NCBI GenBank assembly: GCA_963920765.1 | Contig: OY987250.1 | Location: forward strand, 5,828,001-5,892,000 | Length of the DNA stretch: 64,000 nucleotides | Reading direction: 5' to 3' | Origin: Ulota crispa | Lineage: Eukaryota > Streptophyta > Bryopsida > Orthotrichales > Orthotrichaceae | In this document: one piece after another, positions 26,673-40,412 of the stretch | Layout: each line of letters begins with the position of its first letter | How positions within the stretch are numbered: the first letter of the stretch is position 1 | Position numbers and translations under genes: made by a program | The notes under the pieces: model-generated | What the model was told of the DNA's origin: nothing | The model's input: the letters and a program-made list of their open reading frames with translations, nothing else | The model's database searches: none

Positions 26673-28160
26673 TATGAATTGCAAGCTAGTGCTATCATGC
26701 AAGTAGAACACAATAATTATGTGTTAATTTGTGAAAAACATTTTCCCAAATAAACAGTTTTTTTTGGATACTAAATTTGAGAATATTTTGGTGATTTAAA
26801 GTGAACATTTGATAACTCCTTCAAGATATTTCATTACTGATATAAGGTCTTGAAATTTTTTTCACAAAGTTCACTCTAAATCACCTAAAAACTCTTAAAA
26901 TTGAAAAATTTAAAAGTCCCAAAATTGATTTTTTCCCCAAATAAACAAGTATTGTATTGTAGAGCGTCTTGCAATATATGTTCTCATTTAGTTTGAGTTC
27001 ATACTATCTACACGAACAATACATGACGTACTATTGGTATAAAATTCAACTTTCTTCTCAATTTATTTTTGACGCTTGGAGTTTTAGAGTATTTGTCAAC
27101 TTTAGAGCAATTGACATTGACCCCAAAAATTCAAAAATTCAGTTTATATATTTTTGAATTGAAAATTGTCCAAATTTAGTTAAATATAGCATATGAATTG
27201 ATTGAGAGTGTGAGTATTTTGAACTTGCCATATACAACCCTTAAAAGGTCCATTGTTCCTACGGGGACATATTGGATTTTGGGCATGCTCATTTTATTGA
27301 GATTTTTTATCATTTCTTTTTCTTTTCTTTTTTGAGATAAGGATTTGCAAGGGCTATGTGGGGATATAATATTTATTGAAATTGAATTTACAATTCAAAA
27401 ATTATTGGTGTTTCATGAATATTTTAATTCAAGGTGTAGGTTGAACATACTATTCTCCTTTTACTTCTCCTAAGGGCAACCAATGAAGGTATAACCCTTC
27501 ACTAGAGTATATCCAAAACAATACTATTAGCTAAAAAAATTATATCATGTGTAAAACATAGTAATTTTTAAAATGCAATAGTTATAAGAAATTTGGTTTT
27601 TCTTAAAAAAGAATTGTGGTCATTAATAAAGGTAAAGTCTTTCAATTTGTGGTTTGGATTTCTATGTTTCAATGAACACTATCATAACCTTACTTGAAAT
27701 AGAGCCATATGGTTTTGCAAAAATCACTTATCAAAATCTGACAAAATTTTCACACATAGTTGCAATGTTTTTGATGGCAAGAATATGCATCATTAGCATC
27801 CAAATGATAGTGGTATTTGAATCAAAAAATGCATTTTAACAAATAATTGTTCTTTATGTTCAAAACCTTGTCAATAGACTGACAAGGCTAAAGATGAGTA
27901 GATGGTAGAGATTGGTTGCTTATTGCAATACTCTTTAGATAGACCCCTATGTTTTTTTCAAAAAAACTCCTTGTCAACAAAAAAGATAAAAACTATGAAG
28001 GCACCCTTGGATGCAAGGCTTGTTTTGAAAGCCAAATATCATGTAGGTCAAAGAAATGTATGTGTCAATCATAAGAAACTTTGTTGGACAACTTGATTTA
28101 TGGTCTATACATATCAAATCCACATCCAATAGTACTTATTGCTATAAGTATACCTACTCT
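26673..28160. other. AT-rich spacer, no gene recognised
   Basis: Short ORFs without recognisable domains (for example 26969-27157, 27654-27839). A weak inverted repeat (AAGTGAACATT.../...AAAGTTCACTCTAAATCACC) lies near 26795-26890, and a fragment like the TTAA family interior near 27236-27300. Confidence 0.45.
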
Positions 28161-28164
28161 CAAA

Positions 28165-28360
28165 TACCACAAGTGCATTCATGATGATGAACCTAGCAAC
28201 CACAATAAATACCATAAGTGCACTCATGAAGACAAACTTATCAATTCTAATAGGACCACAAGAGCACTCATGATGATGAATGCAACGATTTCAATAAATG
28301 CCACAAAAGCACTCATGATGGTGAATGTGACAATGTTAGTAACACCACAAGTGCTCTCAC
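28165..28360. repeat. Minisatellite, about 45-bp unit, four to five diverged copies
   Basis: ACCACAAGTGCATTCATGAT-like text recurs four to five times at roughly 45-bp spacing with changes. An ORF (28081-28410) runs through it and gives a repetitive peptide. I regard this as a by-product, since it has no recognisable domain. Confidence 0.6.
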
Positions 28361-29151
28361 AACCCAACATAAAAACAATCAAATGCACAAGTGCACCCAA
28401 GATAAGATAAGGTCATTGCTAATAGAGAAGCAACATAAGATGCACAAAGCACAAGAATTCATCACCTCATATGACCTTCCAATGCTACAAGTACATGACA
28501 AAATTGACCATTGCCAATCTTATGAACCTTAAACATTGATAATTGACTTGTCTGAAAAATGCTTCAAATGCATTCAAGATTATGGTTGCTTTTGCTCATA
28601 AAAACTAAGGTAACTACACCACATATGTTAACCAATATTAACATGTGTTGGCTTAATTACAACACATTTGCAAAATTTGTTCCATATATTCCTTATGATT
28701 TTGAAATATCATAGGAAGGGTTCCACAAAGGGGGGTTTCAAAGCATCAGAATTGTTTTATCACCCAAGACATGCATGATGTGGCACAAATTTTATGATAA
28801 TAAAATGAAATCTGTTGCCAAGTTATATCATTGTAAATTTTCTTTTGTTGTGGAACAAAGATTTCACAACAAAATTAATATTTTGAATCTTGAGACAATG
28901 ACGTGCCATCATATTTATGCATGTTCAGGATTCCTCATTCTCAAAGATCTACCTAGCCAAAATACACCCACAAGTTCTGGCTTGAAAAATTGGATGATGA
29001 AAGAGGCCCAGTCATAAAGCTATTTTATCAACTGATAAGCTGAAGGTTTCCTTGATAAATAGCTTTCAAAACCCCCTATTTATGAAAAAGAAGAAATCAG
29101 GAAACAGTGCTGAACATGAAAGCCCATGCTGTCAAGGCCTAACTAAAAGAA

Positions 29152-32100
29152 TTACATAACAAGGGTCAGTTGTAGTTTAGGGCGATTAGGTTGAGGTTCA
29201 ACAACCTCAATCCGCACACGAACAGTACTCAACACTTTGAATACCCGGCTTCCATCGTTACTGCGAATTGTTTGGTTCTCATCATCCACCATCCACATCC
29301 CTTCAGCTGCACTCTCGGAAGAGCCCTTGGCTTCTTTTCCAACCAGGTATACAGGCCCTTCTATTCCGAACCTGCAACACCATTTACTTACTGAGTGGAA
29401 CAGATTTTATTTTTAACAAATGTCCAGCAGACCGTATCCCTATCACAATAGTCATTTTAACCCCTAAATGCCCAAGGCCTTTCTGGCCTTTTCAAAGTTT
29501 TCATGAAACAGGACAATCAACGAACCTTTTCATAAATCTCATCAGCTTTTTTAAAGTTGTAACAGTACTAATTTAAACTAAACATGTTAGAAAACACAAC
29601 AATATCATTTATAGTTTGAAAGATTATAATGTTTGAACATGAGGGTGTTAAAACTGCAAAAGTGACTTGAAGTCTTCCAATCCTCATTTCACATGTCAAA
29701 TCTAAAAAGTTGGTCACCAAAAAAATATGAGCTTTAAGGTCATTACATGTCTAAGCTCAATCAATTTACGGCTTTCAAAATCTACTCCTATCTTTTTTTT
29801 AAATGAATTCCTAACGTGGATTTTCCTCCAAGCTCTAGTGTATTTGAGGCTCATTTTCAAGATTTCCCAACACTAGAAAACTCAAGATTGCAGTGGACAC
29901 CCTTGTACAAAAACTTGAGTAGAAAAATTATCAACATTCATTTTCAAAATCAGATTTTTGATGTTAGAAATAGACTTCGAAACAAACTTGTATTGGAAAA
30001 AATTTACCAAAAATAGTGCTTTAATAAGGTTTTATTCATCTTCAAAGTTTTGTAAAAACCCAAATTGGGTGCCTTGGGCATTTAGGGGTTATTTGAAAAA
30101 GGCAAGTCAAGGCAGAACAGATCCATGTAAATCAATTTCAGAGAAAAGAAAACGAGGTCAGGTGACGATTAACTTACTTGGGAACAAAAACTATAAATCC
30201 GTTGGATCGTATTTTAACGACTCTGGACTCCTCCTCAGTTGGCCTGCAAATGTTCAGCATGCACCCCCAGTCGGTAAAAAACAAGGAAAGCAACGCTTTA
30301 ATTCATTGTAGCTCTCAGACGCAATAAAAATCCGAGACTTTTGACAGGTTGACTCACCGCTTCTTAAAAAAGATAACTGTATGGAGTTCCACGGAAGCCC
30401 GGCCAGCCATTTGAGCATTGCGGTGCCGGTAGTTTAAATCTGAATGAAATGAAGGAAAAACTTCATCGGTTTAAACACGGTATTGCAATTAATCATAATA
30501 CTAAGATAAGATTCTCGAGGGGGAAACTGGATCAATGTTGCACTCGGACGGGGTATTTTCTACAGGGAGATGTTGGATAATGGTTCCTTTAAGATACCCG
30601 TTTGAAGTCCATCACCTTTAATTACCTCAAGGGCTCTGGTGTAAGACCCGTATGATACCAGTCGAACTACGGTATTCACATAGAGTTCCCACACAACAAC
30701 GGACACCACAAGATAATCCAAAAGAAAAAAGAAAAACGAAGAGCCTTACGACATAGGAATGGGACGCTTACTGTCAGTAAGACTTGTGAGAGTAGAAGCA
30801 TCCCTTAATTCTGGTGGTAGAGTACTCAAGCCCAAAGCCGCAGCAAGCAACCTGTGCACGATCACATCTGCAATGTTGCATTCATGCGGTTTGAGAACCA
30901 CCATAAAACACTCAAATAAACAAAAAAGACAACCCAGAAAACCAGTATCAGTACTACACAACCTGGGATGCAATGTTATAGAACTACCCATCCTGAAATA
31001 AATTCTAAATATGTTGTAACCCTGCTCAATTTCCTTGAGTCAAACCTGCATATCTCCGAATCGGGGAAGTAAAATGTGTGTACAGCGGTGCAGAGAGCCC
31101 ATAATGAAGATATTCAGGGAAGCTCAGTTCTCCACTGCCAAAGTACACAGCCTGTTTGACAAGAATCGAACAGAGCAGAGGATAAAAGTTATAACTACAA
31201 TGAAGGAAAACCAAGTGTACGAGACTCAAGTCTAGATCGAACAAACTGGAAGAAAACGTAATCAGACGACTCCAACTCCTTTTGAACAAAAACATTACTA
31301 AACCTTCTCTGGAATTAGACCCACGTGGAAAGGTTCAAAGAAGCTAACCTGTGTCATGCATCGAGTTGCCAGAATTCGAATGAGCTTGTTGAAGTAAGGA
31401 TCATCACCCTACAAAGCAAAACAAATACGATGCCTATCAAAATATTAAAATTTTGTGTTTAACTTTTGTTCTGAATAAAAATTCTAATACAAAGGAAAAG
31501 GATGAGGACAGTTTAACCGGTGGACTTACCACAGCATGATCCAAGGAGTCAGCAAGTGCCTTGGACGAGGAAATATCCAACTTTACTCCAACAGCAGCTG
31601 CCGTACGTAGCAAAGGTTCAAACATTTGAGGTGTTGGCTCAGGATGCCGTCTGCAATCTCAAATATTCATTGATGAAAATCATGTGCAAATACATTCCTG
31701 GTTGGCGGACCAATTCAGCAGTCGAATGAACTACAAAACAAACGGACCGTAAAACTTGGTATCGTCATACTTGGAACTCAAAAAAAATGTTAATAGAAAA
31801 CGCACCAAGCACTATGTTTAAAAAGAAAAGGTGCGCTACTCATTCAAATACCTCAGCAAAGAGCAAAACGGAAACTCCTTCAAGATTCTTCCAGCTACTG
31901 ACATGTTGGCAGCAAGCATGAATTCCTCAACCATCTGGTTGGCTTCCCGTACTTGATACATGCCTATATCAACGTTGAAAGAAGAAACTGTCAATATCCC
32001 ATACTGCACCTGAACATTCATACAAACGGTCTGTCGACAAATTTATAGGTCTTGTGCAGTGATAATTAGTAAAAATATGTTTCATAAAAAAAATAGACTC

Positions 32101-35100
32101 ACCGACATCAAGGGGGTCGTGTGTCTCCGTGTCAATTTCAAACTTGACCTCCGGTGATGCTAGGGTTAGAGCACCACGCTCAATACGTCTTAGTCGCATG
32201 ATCTGTAAGAAAAAAAAAGTATATTTCTAAGATTTTCGTTTTACTGACTCTTGCAGGATGTCAGACCAATATTCGCTTAAACAAAACGAATTTAATGTCA
32301 CAGTAACTAATGTTTGGGCGATACTCTGAGAGAAACTTTCTATCACTTTGAAACTATCCAAAGTACCTTTGCGAGTCGGTTCATGTTCCGTAGATCCACT
32401 GTCAACCCATCCTCTAGGCGACTGCCAAATATCACATGGAAACAAGCAAAGAAAGTTTAGATATTGTCGTTCATTCCGAGAATCGTAACAGATGAGAGCT
32501 GGGTACAGGAAACCACCGGAGTTTAGAGTTAGCAAAATTACGAAACATGCAGCTGTGTATATGTACATTTGAGCAATAAAAAGATAATAGCGAAGAGAGT
32601 AAAAAAACCTGTCATCCATGCGAGCTTGAGCTTCTATGTATGATAGAGCGGCACTTGACTTGATGACACTCTTCGTAAACCTTACTGACTCAATTTCTGC
32701 TTCAGAGGTCATGATCTGACATTCCAGGAGTATATGATAAACATCTGAAGGAGTCAGCTTCGCCCACTATGACAAAGGAAAACAAGGGTCCGCAAATCTG
32801 AATCTTCGCATCAAAGTAGCGCACTCCAGCTCATACATCCAAATTGTCTTTCCTAGAAGCGACAACATGTTGACTATAAGATATCGCAGTAAGGTTCACG
32901 ACATACCCAGATAACTGAGAAAGCAAGTCTTTCAACATCTGCCCGAAGAGAACATATATCTGCACACAACAAAACCACACCAGCTGATTAAGTAAATTTA
33001 TATACATCTTTTGAAGGTGAAGAAAGAAGAGTTCCGTCAAATAACTGTCATGTCTTGTGTTTCAAATTAATAACCTTCAGTCAGGGGTTTTGGCAGCATA
33101 TCAATGCGTCTTTCAACCATGTACACTGATGTGCCTCGCTGTGATGCTTCTACATCAAGTGGCAAGCTTGGTAGCACAAAATTAGTGACGTCTGCGATAT
33201 CTGTGATGCGTCCAGTTTTTGGTCAAGGACGCTTCTATAACCGCTGTCATGTTAAATTCTTGATAATAGTTGCTTATATATTTGTATCGTACAAGAATGT
33301 CTTTCAAGCCCTGAGGTAGCTTTCATCAATCTTAGTATATAAAAAAATAAACAAATACCCTCGCAAAATATGAATCCAGAGACAATAGCAAAGACAAGGA
33401 ATCTAGAGAGAGAAGGTGGTAATAATGAGGATACGCACTCCAACTTCAAAACGACCCTCAGGTAGTGGTGTACAATGGAGCGCATCATCAATGTCCTTAC
33501 AGCCTGCACAACAGCAAACAGTATTTATTCACTTGTGCTACTTCCTGAACGAGTGAACTGAACACAAGAAAAGAAATGCCAAGAGACAATTACCAATTGG
33601 GTCGACACTGAAAATACGAACGTGACGAAGATCCTGGCGCTGATTCTTCAGGTGTTCCTCTTCTGAGAAGGACCAAGGGAGAGGTGGAAGGCACGCTAAC
33701 ACTGCTTCAGAAAATGGTCGACTGTTGATGTCATTCTCAATGAGCAGAACCTGCGGGAACCAGGCACTGTCGTGAAAAATAGATCCAGCCTTCTCTAGAG
33801 TCAGCCTGTGTTCTCTAAGCAATACACTAACTACATCAAAGGAGGTGCAATCCCTATAACAGAGGTTAGGTGCATGAAAGAAAATTTACATCACTCTCTG
33901 TAGCACGGTCTCCAATGTCTCCAATCGTGCGCACATAATGGCCACTCGGATATCTTGATGTCGGCTCCCAGGAATCCACTGACACCATAATTCGCTTATC
34001 GATCAGGTTAGCAAGCTGACGTGTCTGGATGCGAATCTTAGGGATTCGACGATCAGCTGAAACAAACAATGCATTAACGGTACTTCCACTTCCTCCAGGC
34101 ATCTTCATTGGTTCAATAGATCCACAGTACCTGGTACAATACAGGATTATGTAATTAGATGCGCTATTCCAGAACATAGTAGAAACCCTGAAGTTTGACT
34201 TTGATAACAAAAAAAAAACTTACTGGCGCCAGTTGCGTTTGATGATGCCAACAACTCGTCCAGTGGGCCGACTTGTTGCAGATTTTCCATTGACAGTTTG
34301 AACGACTGTCTCTCTAGGAGCATCATCGGCACTTGCAGGGACCAAGCCCACTGGCTCATCTTCTTCCTCATCTGCAGACCGATTATTGTTACTTAGAACT
34401 CAAAAAGCAATTCACCCCCGAAAGAGCTGAGGTATCGTGGTTTCAAAATGACCAATCTGATTGATCACATTGTAAAAGTTCAATTCAGACGGAACCACTT
34501 TTATATCACCAGAATCATTGAAGACACAGCATGTACTGATCAACATACAAATAGGAGTGTACAAAAAAACCCTCAGAAGTCCCAATTAAAAATGCTAAAA
34601 AAAATTCCTACAATTTGGGTCCCTTGGTCGTGAACAGACAGCAGCCACAAGAAGATATCAGATATTTAATTACCATCTCTGTCTGCGATCTTCCCTGCGT
34701 CACTCCCCACCCAGGACGCGTGTGGCAACAGCTCAACGGCAACAACATCGCCATCGAAAGCACGGTTCATGTCTTGCCGGCCTTGAATCAGGATTTCACT
34801 CCCCACGCTCTCACTTCCGACATATGCTTCGAAAGGATTGTAACGATTTACCCGAAATTTCCCCTGGTGGAATCTTCCGTTATGCAGACCAGCTGTAATC
34901 TCTGACATCACCTTGTGCTGCAATCAAGACACGCAAGATATCAATCAGCCTGACGAAGAACCAAGTCCTTACAAGTTCAAAGTTCCCAGACCATAGAACT
35001 CTCTTTGCTGATTACAATAACCTTTCAATTAATGCCGTTGTTACAAAGACTTCAAATGAAGGAAAAGAAATACCTCTCCATAAACAACCGCTTTCTTATT

Positions 35101-37546
35101 AGGGCGCAAATCCACCACTCCGTCAACATCCATAGCATCAGATCGTGCTACCAAGTCCAGCAACTCAGGTTTCCCTAATGACTGAATGTATGAATCAACT
35201 GCAAGAAGGAAAAGGTCAGGTAGCGCACTCCTGTCAGTATTGGATTGTACTCAACAACTGAAGAACAAATGGACTGGTACGAAGATGGCAAATAAAAGCA
35301 CTTTTCCTATTGAGCAAACACAAAAGCTACACATTTGTTTCAAAGTATCGCCACACAAAGCAGTGCTTAAGATGGAAATCAATGTACCTGTCTCAGCAAC
35401 GATACCATCCTCACGAGCTTTTCTTCTGTTGTCCATGTCATTCGTGAGCAGCAATACTTTCGCAGCTCCAAGATGATGCTGGTACCATTGACTCGCCACT
35501 CTAATGGCTGCCAGTTACAAAAGAAACAATAATCAATTGTCATTTCTAAACCTCAGAATAAATCCTATCACTAGACGAGAACAACGAGTTCAGACTAAAA
35601 GCACCACGGGCACAAACAGTAGCAGAATGAAGTGTAACAAACACAATACCTCGATCATTTCGATCATTAGGTGTCTCGTTAGCCAATGCCTTTATATATG
35701 TATCCCTGCATGCGCACTTATAAGAAGTTCAGTATTTAAAAATGGGAAAGTAAGGATCATAATCTAAGCATACAAGTTTTCATCAATTAACGTGAAAAGA
35801 CCTTGGGTTAGCAAAAACTCCAAGATGCATCATAATACGTAACTTCCGTAAAAGTTTGATCTCCAAAAGAACATGTGAGATATAGTAATAAGAAGCGATT
35901 CCTACAACAGTTGAAAAAACGGTAACAAATCTCGGTCAACTAAAATGCAAAGCATCAAACTTTTACTAATCGTATTAAATGTAAGGACTACGTTTGAGCG
36001 GTAAACTCTAATAAAATTAGTTAAACTTACGTTTTTATAAGTACATGGTAAAGAAGATTGAAACTGGTAGAAAGAGCATCAACATTTCCTCGAATGGTAT
36101 CTTCACTAATATTGAGAATTTTGCAGTTTTCTCCACAAGCAAAAGGTTTAGGGTTTAAGGTTCTAGATTTAGAGCGTCAAATTTGGTAGTTGACATGAGT
36201 TTTCATATCAACCAGAACTATAATGTGAAAATGTATGGAGTCCACCACGTAGCAACTCCTCAAAGAAAAGTTTGTAACCATATTAGGGTTTCACAATCCT
36301 TAGGTAGAAGAAATCTTACTTATGATTTTCATTTGAGAACACAAAAAAGTGACGTAGAGGATTGTCAATAACAGTTCGAAGGCGATTGTAGATACTCAAG
36401 TTTTTGTTCTTCACTTCTTCCAGCACCACCGAGAAGACCACCACGTCACTCATAACCTCGTTCTCCAACAAATCCATCTAGTTCATGTCCACCACCGCAG
36501 AAAACAATAATTAAATCCTCTATAGTCAAATTCTCTTTACAAAACCATTTGAACTTTCATTGTATCTCTAAGATAGAAATACCATAAACGTTTACTCCCC
36601 GATAATGGCAGAGTAGACTGTTCTAAATCCAACAATAGCTGGCTTTGAAAAAGATTTCAAAAAGATGCTATTTCCTCGCATTTGATTGGTTCAAACTTGT
36701 TTCGGAACAAGGTTCCAGAGGTAGAGGTAGCCGTTTAAGGTGCACCTATGAAACGAGAATCGGTAAAACCCTAAATCCACATTTATATTGCATAAAATAT
36801 TCATCTTTGAGTTTTTTTTTTTTTTTTCTGCACTCTTCCTTATCCCTTGTTTCTCCACAGATTGAGCTTAATTTCTCAAGAAATTCCCCATATCTTACAG
36901 GCTAAAGTGGCTTATTTTAACCGTTTATGATAATTCTACCTAAATGCCTGAGCTTTGTAAAAAAACAATCACATTGTTCAGAAGTAAGACCTGATGAAGA
37001 GCAACATTGGTGTCAATTACGATGATATTGCGAGCAGTCTCTCTCAACTTCGCTCGGGATTTATCACACGTCGAACAGAACAACGCTCCGCATGCAATGT
37101 CGTCACGTAAATAATGTTCTCGAACCACCTGCACCAAAATCAACCATCTCGCTCAACTGACCTTTTGCGCACACACCAGCTCTACCTCAAACAGCCACTC
37201 CACAATCATCTCCTTAGTAAAATTCCAGATGCAACGCATATCATAAAAATCGTTCCTGTTTTACACAACGCCTGAAACACATCTTAAACCCTAAAACTGA
37301 AGTTTCACACACCAACCCTACCTCAACCAGCTGCTCTACAGTCATCTCCTTAACAAAATTCCAGATGTAGTGGACAGATAAAAAATCGTTCCTGTTTCAT
37401 GCAACGGCTGAAAAACACCTTAAACCCTAAAACTGAAGTTTCAAAACACTGGCGATTCAAAAATATATGTATTGATTCATCAGCTAGCCTACCTTGAGAA
37501 CTTTGCCGTGGCGAGTCTTCCGAACGAAGGACTTGTTGGACAGCAT
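29152..37546 (-). CDS. DIS3: Exosome complex exonuclease RRP44/DIS3
   Basis: Catalytic nuclease of the RNA exosome: processive 3'-5' RNase II-type exonuclease plus PIN endonuclease, acting on rRNA precursors and faulty RNAs in nucleus and cytoplasm. Twenty-four exons, all phases consistent, 937 aa: 37546-37493, 37128-36991, 36477-36320, 35705-35650, 35507-35388, 35198-35074, 34917-34674, 34371-34224, 34130-33890, 33750-33594, 33503-33435, 33200-33075, 32959-32907, 32715-32609, 32421-32367, 32202-32103, 31963-31852, 31650-31530, 31408-31349, 31151-31046, 30867-30772, 30439-30358, 30243-30178, 29371-29152. The N-terminal CR3 motif CGALFCSTC is followed by a PIN domain with Asp57 (VIDTN), Glu85 (LEEV) and Asp159 (LTND). 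Cold-shock domains precede the RNB domain, whose active-site motif CKDIDDA puts acidic residues at 484, 486 and 487. The C-terminal S1 segment ends LQLTLVM. Length and order match plant RRP44A (about 930 aa). The last intron contains a transposable element. Confidence 0.96.
29461..30088. mobile_element. TTAA-family element in last DIS3 intron, 628 bp
   Basis: The ends CCCCTAAATGCCCAAGGC are present inverted at both sides. The left flank is TTAA (29457-29460), the right flank TTAT, so one base has changed. It fills most of the 806-nt intron between the last two coding exons of DIS3 and leaves both splice sites intact. The same ends occur at 39208-40108. Confidence 0.78.
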
Positions 37547-37846
37547 CGTCAAAGGCGTTGCACACAAAAAATTCGCGAAACTGCACTTCTGCGTTTTCAG
37601 AAGAAAGAAAATCACCACGCCAAAAGCCGACTCCGCCAATAAAAAGAAGAAGACACAAGCTTGTTCAAGCACCAGTCGCCCCGGGATCATCCGATGCCGT
37701 ATTCTAACAGGAACATTAGGCCAGCTCAATCGCAAACCCTAACTTGTTCGCCATAGCCAGCCTCGCCACTGCAATTCGCAAACCAGTCCCGTTCAGACAA
37801 AGGCGCATAATTCCGCGCAATAACTTACTCGGGCACAACCGGGTCC
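37547..37846 (-). promoter_or_regulatory. DIS3 5' leader and proximal promoter region
   Basis: Only about 300 bp separate the DIS3 start codon from the first of four stacked transposable elements. AAACCCTAAC at 37734-37743 resembles a telo-box half. No TATA element is clear. Confidence 0.35.
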
Positions 37847-37849
37847 TTA

Positions 37850-38698
37850 GAGCATCCCCAATGTACCCGCTAACAAATACCCCGGCATGTTGTCAGCCAG
37901 GGCCTGACTCCGGAGCACAGGGAGGCCCGGGTCACTTACCAATCTCCTTGCCCCCAATAGTGGGTGTCAATCCTTTGGGTTTTTAAGGGTTTTGGATAAC
38001 TCTGTCCAGAAATTTTTTGAAAGTTCCAGGGTGGTGGCTGAAGCACAATCTGTGAAGTTACCATCCTTTCAAAGCTTCACAAATCACTGATAATTCTGTA
38101 GGTGCTTTCTCTCAATAACTCCTTCATGTTGGTCGGTGTGAGTCTCGGATAAAGATGTTGTAGAAGTTGCGTAACTCTTGTCAAGCACCACTAGAGGTGG
38201 GTCATAAAATTATCAGAATTGAACATTCCAAAAGGTGATTGAGTTACAAGGTAAATCTACCCAAAGTTACGGGGAAAAAAACACAAGGTTTGACACCCAC
38301 TAATGCAGGGACGGTTTTGTAGGCAGGAGATGCATAAATCTTGAGGCTAGATCAAGATTCTTTTTTCCATTTTACAAGGTTCTAGGAGATGCAGAACCGT
38401 GAGGTTGGATTTGGGAAGCTGAAACTTAATTTTGCTAACGTCATAGACTGACCATGTCAGAGAATCAGAGGCTAAAGCGCTTTGCTCACAGCATAATCTA
38501 GAGAATATCAAGGCTCCATGGTGTTGTTTTGGGCTCCTAAAAATGCACAATATTGTCGAGGCGGGGCTCTTGTATAACGAGACCTGCAACTTAGCTTGGC
38601 AGAAGTCAGCTGCATTGGACCCAGGTTTTTGCTCTAACTCATTATAATTCTCAGTACCCCCTTTCTTGAGCCTCTTTACGGCTGCATTGGGGATGCTC
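37850..38698. mobile_element. PIF/Harbinger-like non-autonomous element, 849 bp
   Basis: Inverted ends GAGCATCCCCAATG at both sides, with TTA directly repeated at 37847-37849 and 38699-38701. No transposase ORF. It sits upstream of DIS3. Confidence 0.82.
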
Positions 38699-38701
38699 TT
38701 A

Positions 38702-39203
38702 GGGCATCCTCAGTCCACATTGATCTAATTAATAGCATATAGTTAATTGTAGATAGTTAATCACACAAAAATTACATGATTTGAAGAGCATGGAAATTTC
38801 CATTCTAAAAGTGCAATAAAGTTTTGGTTTGGACATTGCATGATTTAAATATATATTGCATCAAATATTAGTTAACTTCCAAAAAACTTAGAGGTCTCTC
38901 CAAATCAAATCTAAATAAAGAAATTTTAGTAAAGGGGTTGGTACATTTGCCATCCACTTTACTAAAATTTACTTATATAGGCTTGATTTAATTTGGAGAG
39001 GCCTCTGAGTTTTTTGGAAGTTTGATAACAATTGATGTGATACATTGAAGTCATGGAATGCCCAAACCAAAACTTTATTGCACTTTTAGAATGGAAATTT
39101 TCATGCCCTTCAAACTATATAATTTTTGTGTGATTCACTAAATGCTATTAATAGATCAAGATTTATATAGCGGCCTTTATGCCAAGGTGGACTGAGGATG
39201 CTC
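38702..39203. mobile_element. PIF/Harbinger-like element, 502 bp, abutting the previous one
   Basis: The ends GGGCATCCTCAGTCCACATT and, reverse strand, GAGCATCCTCAGTCCACCTT are followed by long inverted arms. TTA is repeated at 38699-38701 and 39204-39206. The left TTA is also the right duplication of the neighbour. Confidence 0.85.
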
Positions 39204-39207
39204 TTAA

Positions 39208-40108
39208 CCCCTAAATGCCCAAGGCACCAGATTTTGGTGTCCAAAAAATTTCAAGAAACTTTGAGACCTTGTTGAAGTTACAGATTTTATTGTTTTGAGG
39301 TTTTTTTTTTTGAAAAAGATGAACATTGAAGTTAGCTTCACCGTTTGAATTCAACTTCCTCCGTATCTTATTTCATTTGTTTTTGGTGGCAGGTTAACTA
39401 CAAGCATACATTTTCTATCATGAATAGAGTCATGAATAGTGTCATAGAACCTATGAGAAGTTGCCACATTGAAAAGATGGGCATCAAGTTGAGCAAAATG
39501 TGAAGATTTCCCTTGGGCACTCCCTTGGGCAATAAGGGCCTTTTTACAATTTTTTTTGACATTTAACAAAATCTAAAAGTGCTTTTGGACTAATTTCACT
39601 TGGAATGTCTTTGTTATAGAAAGTAGGATCCTTTCACCATTGAATTTTCTTTCATTCATAATGATTTTTGGTCAATAGTTGAAGTTGAAAATTTCTTTGT
39701 ATTAGATAGTTACGTTTTGATAGTTGCGTTGCAGGCTCATTTGTGAAATTGTGGTCATGGCTTTGGAAGAGGAGCCATTGGTTTTGAAGTAACAACAATA
39801 AACACTAAAGCATCCTAAGTGGTTGTCTCCCAATTTTGTATCCAAAAGTTGCCAATTTGCATTAGAAGTTTTGGGCAGCTAAAAAAAAAGCAAAAAATTC
39901 CATACTCATCATCACTCAATCACAAATATCTTAAAATTTGCGCGGCCATTTTGGATTCTTTTTGGGTAGTGCCATTTAGAAACCTTGAAGTTCAAGATTC
40001 AACGGTTACAATTGTGTTTTGATGTTTAATAGTGATCTTACAAGGACAATTCTAAAACTTCAAAACTATCTTCTAAAAACAAGAAAAAAACCCTTGGGCA
40101 TTTAGGGG
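39208..40108. mobile_element. TTAA-flanked element with CCCCTAAATGCCC ends, 901 bp
   Basis: TTAA lies at 39204-39207 and 40109-40112. The ends CCCCTAAATGCCCAAGG are inverted at both sides. The left TTAA overlaps the right TTA of the previous element. No coding capacity is recognised; the short ORFs inside have no domain. Confidence 0.8.
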
Positions 40109-40125
40109 TTAAATAGGTGTACTTG

Positions 40126-40412
40126 CATAACATTCAGTAGCCTAAAGAGAGGCTACCTTTCCCTCTCTTTAGGTATCATCCATGAACTTCATTCTAAAAA
40201 AATAATAATAATAACTTTTATATATATATATATATATATATATTTCTGACATGTTTAGGTTCACATTAATGTATGTGCACTAAACTGAGCCTCCCATTCA
40301 TAATCTTTAATAAATTCAACCAAGTGTCCCCATAGGTAAAGAATGGTGTGAAATATTCTACACCATTCTGTTGGAGAGAGGTTAGCCTCTGGTAGTGCTA
40401 CTGAATGTTATG
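40126..40412. mobile_element. MITE with CATAACATTCAGTAGC ends
   Basis: CATAACATTCAGTAGC at the left is matched inverted at the right (GCTACTGAATGTTATG). Further inward, the AGAGGCTA arms also pair. It contains a TA microsatellite. I see no certain target duplication. It is the fourth element of the run beginning at 37850. Confidence 0.65.
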
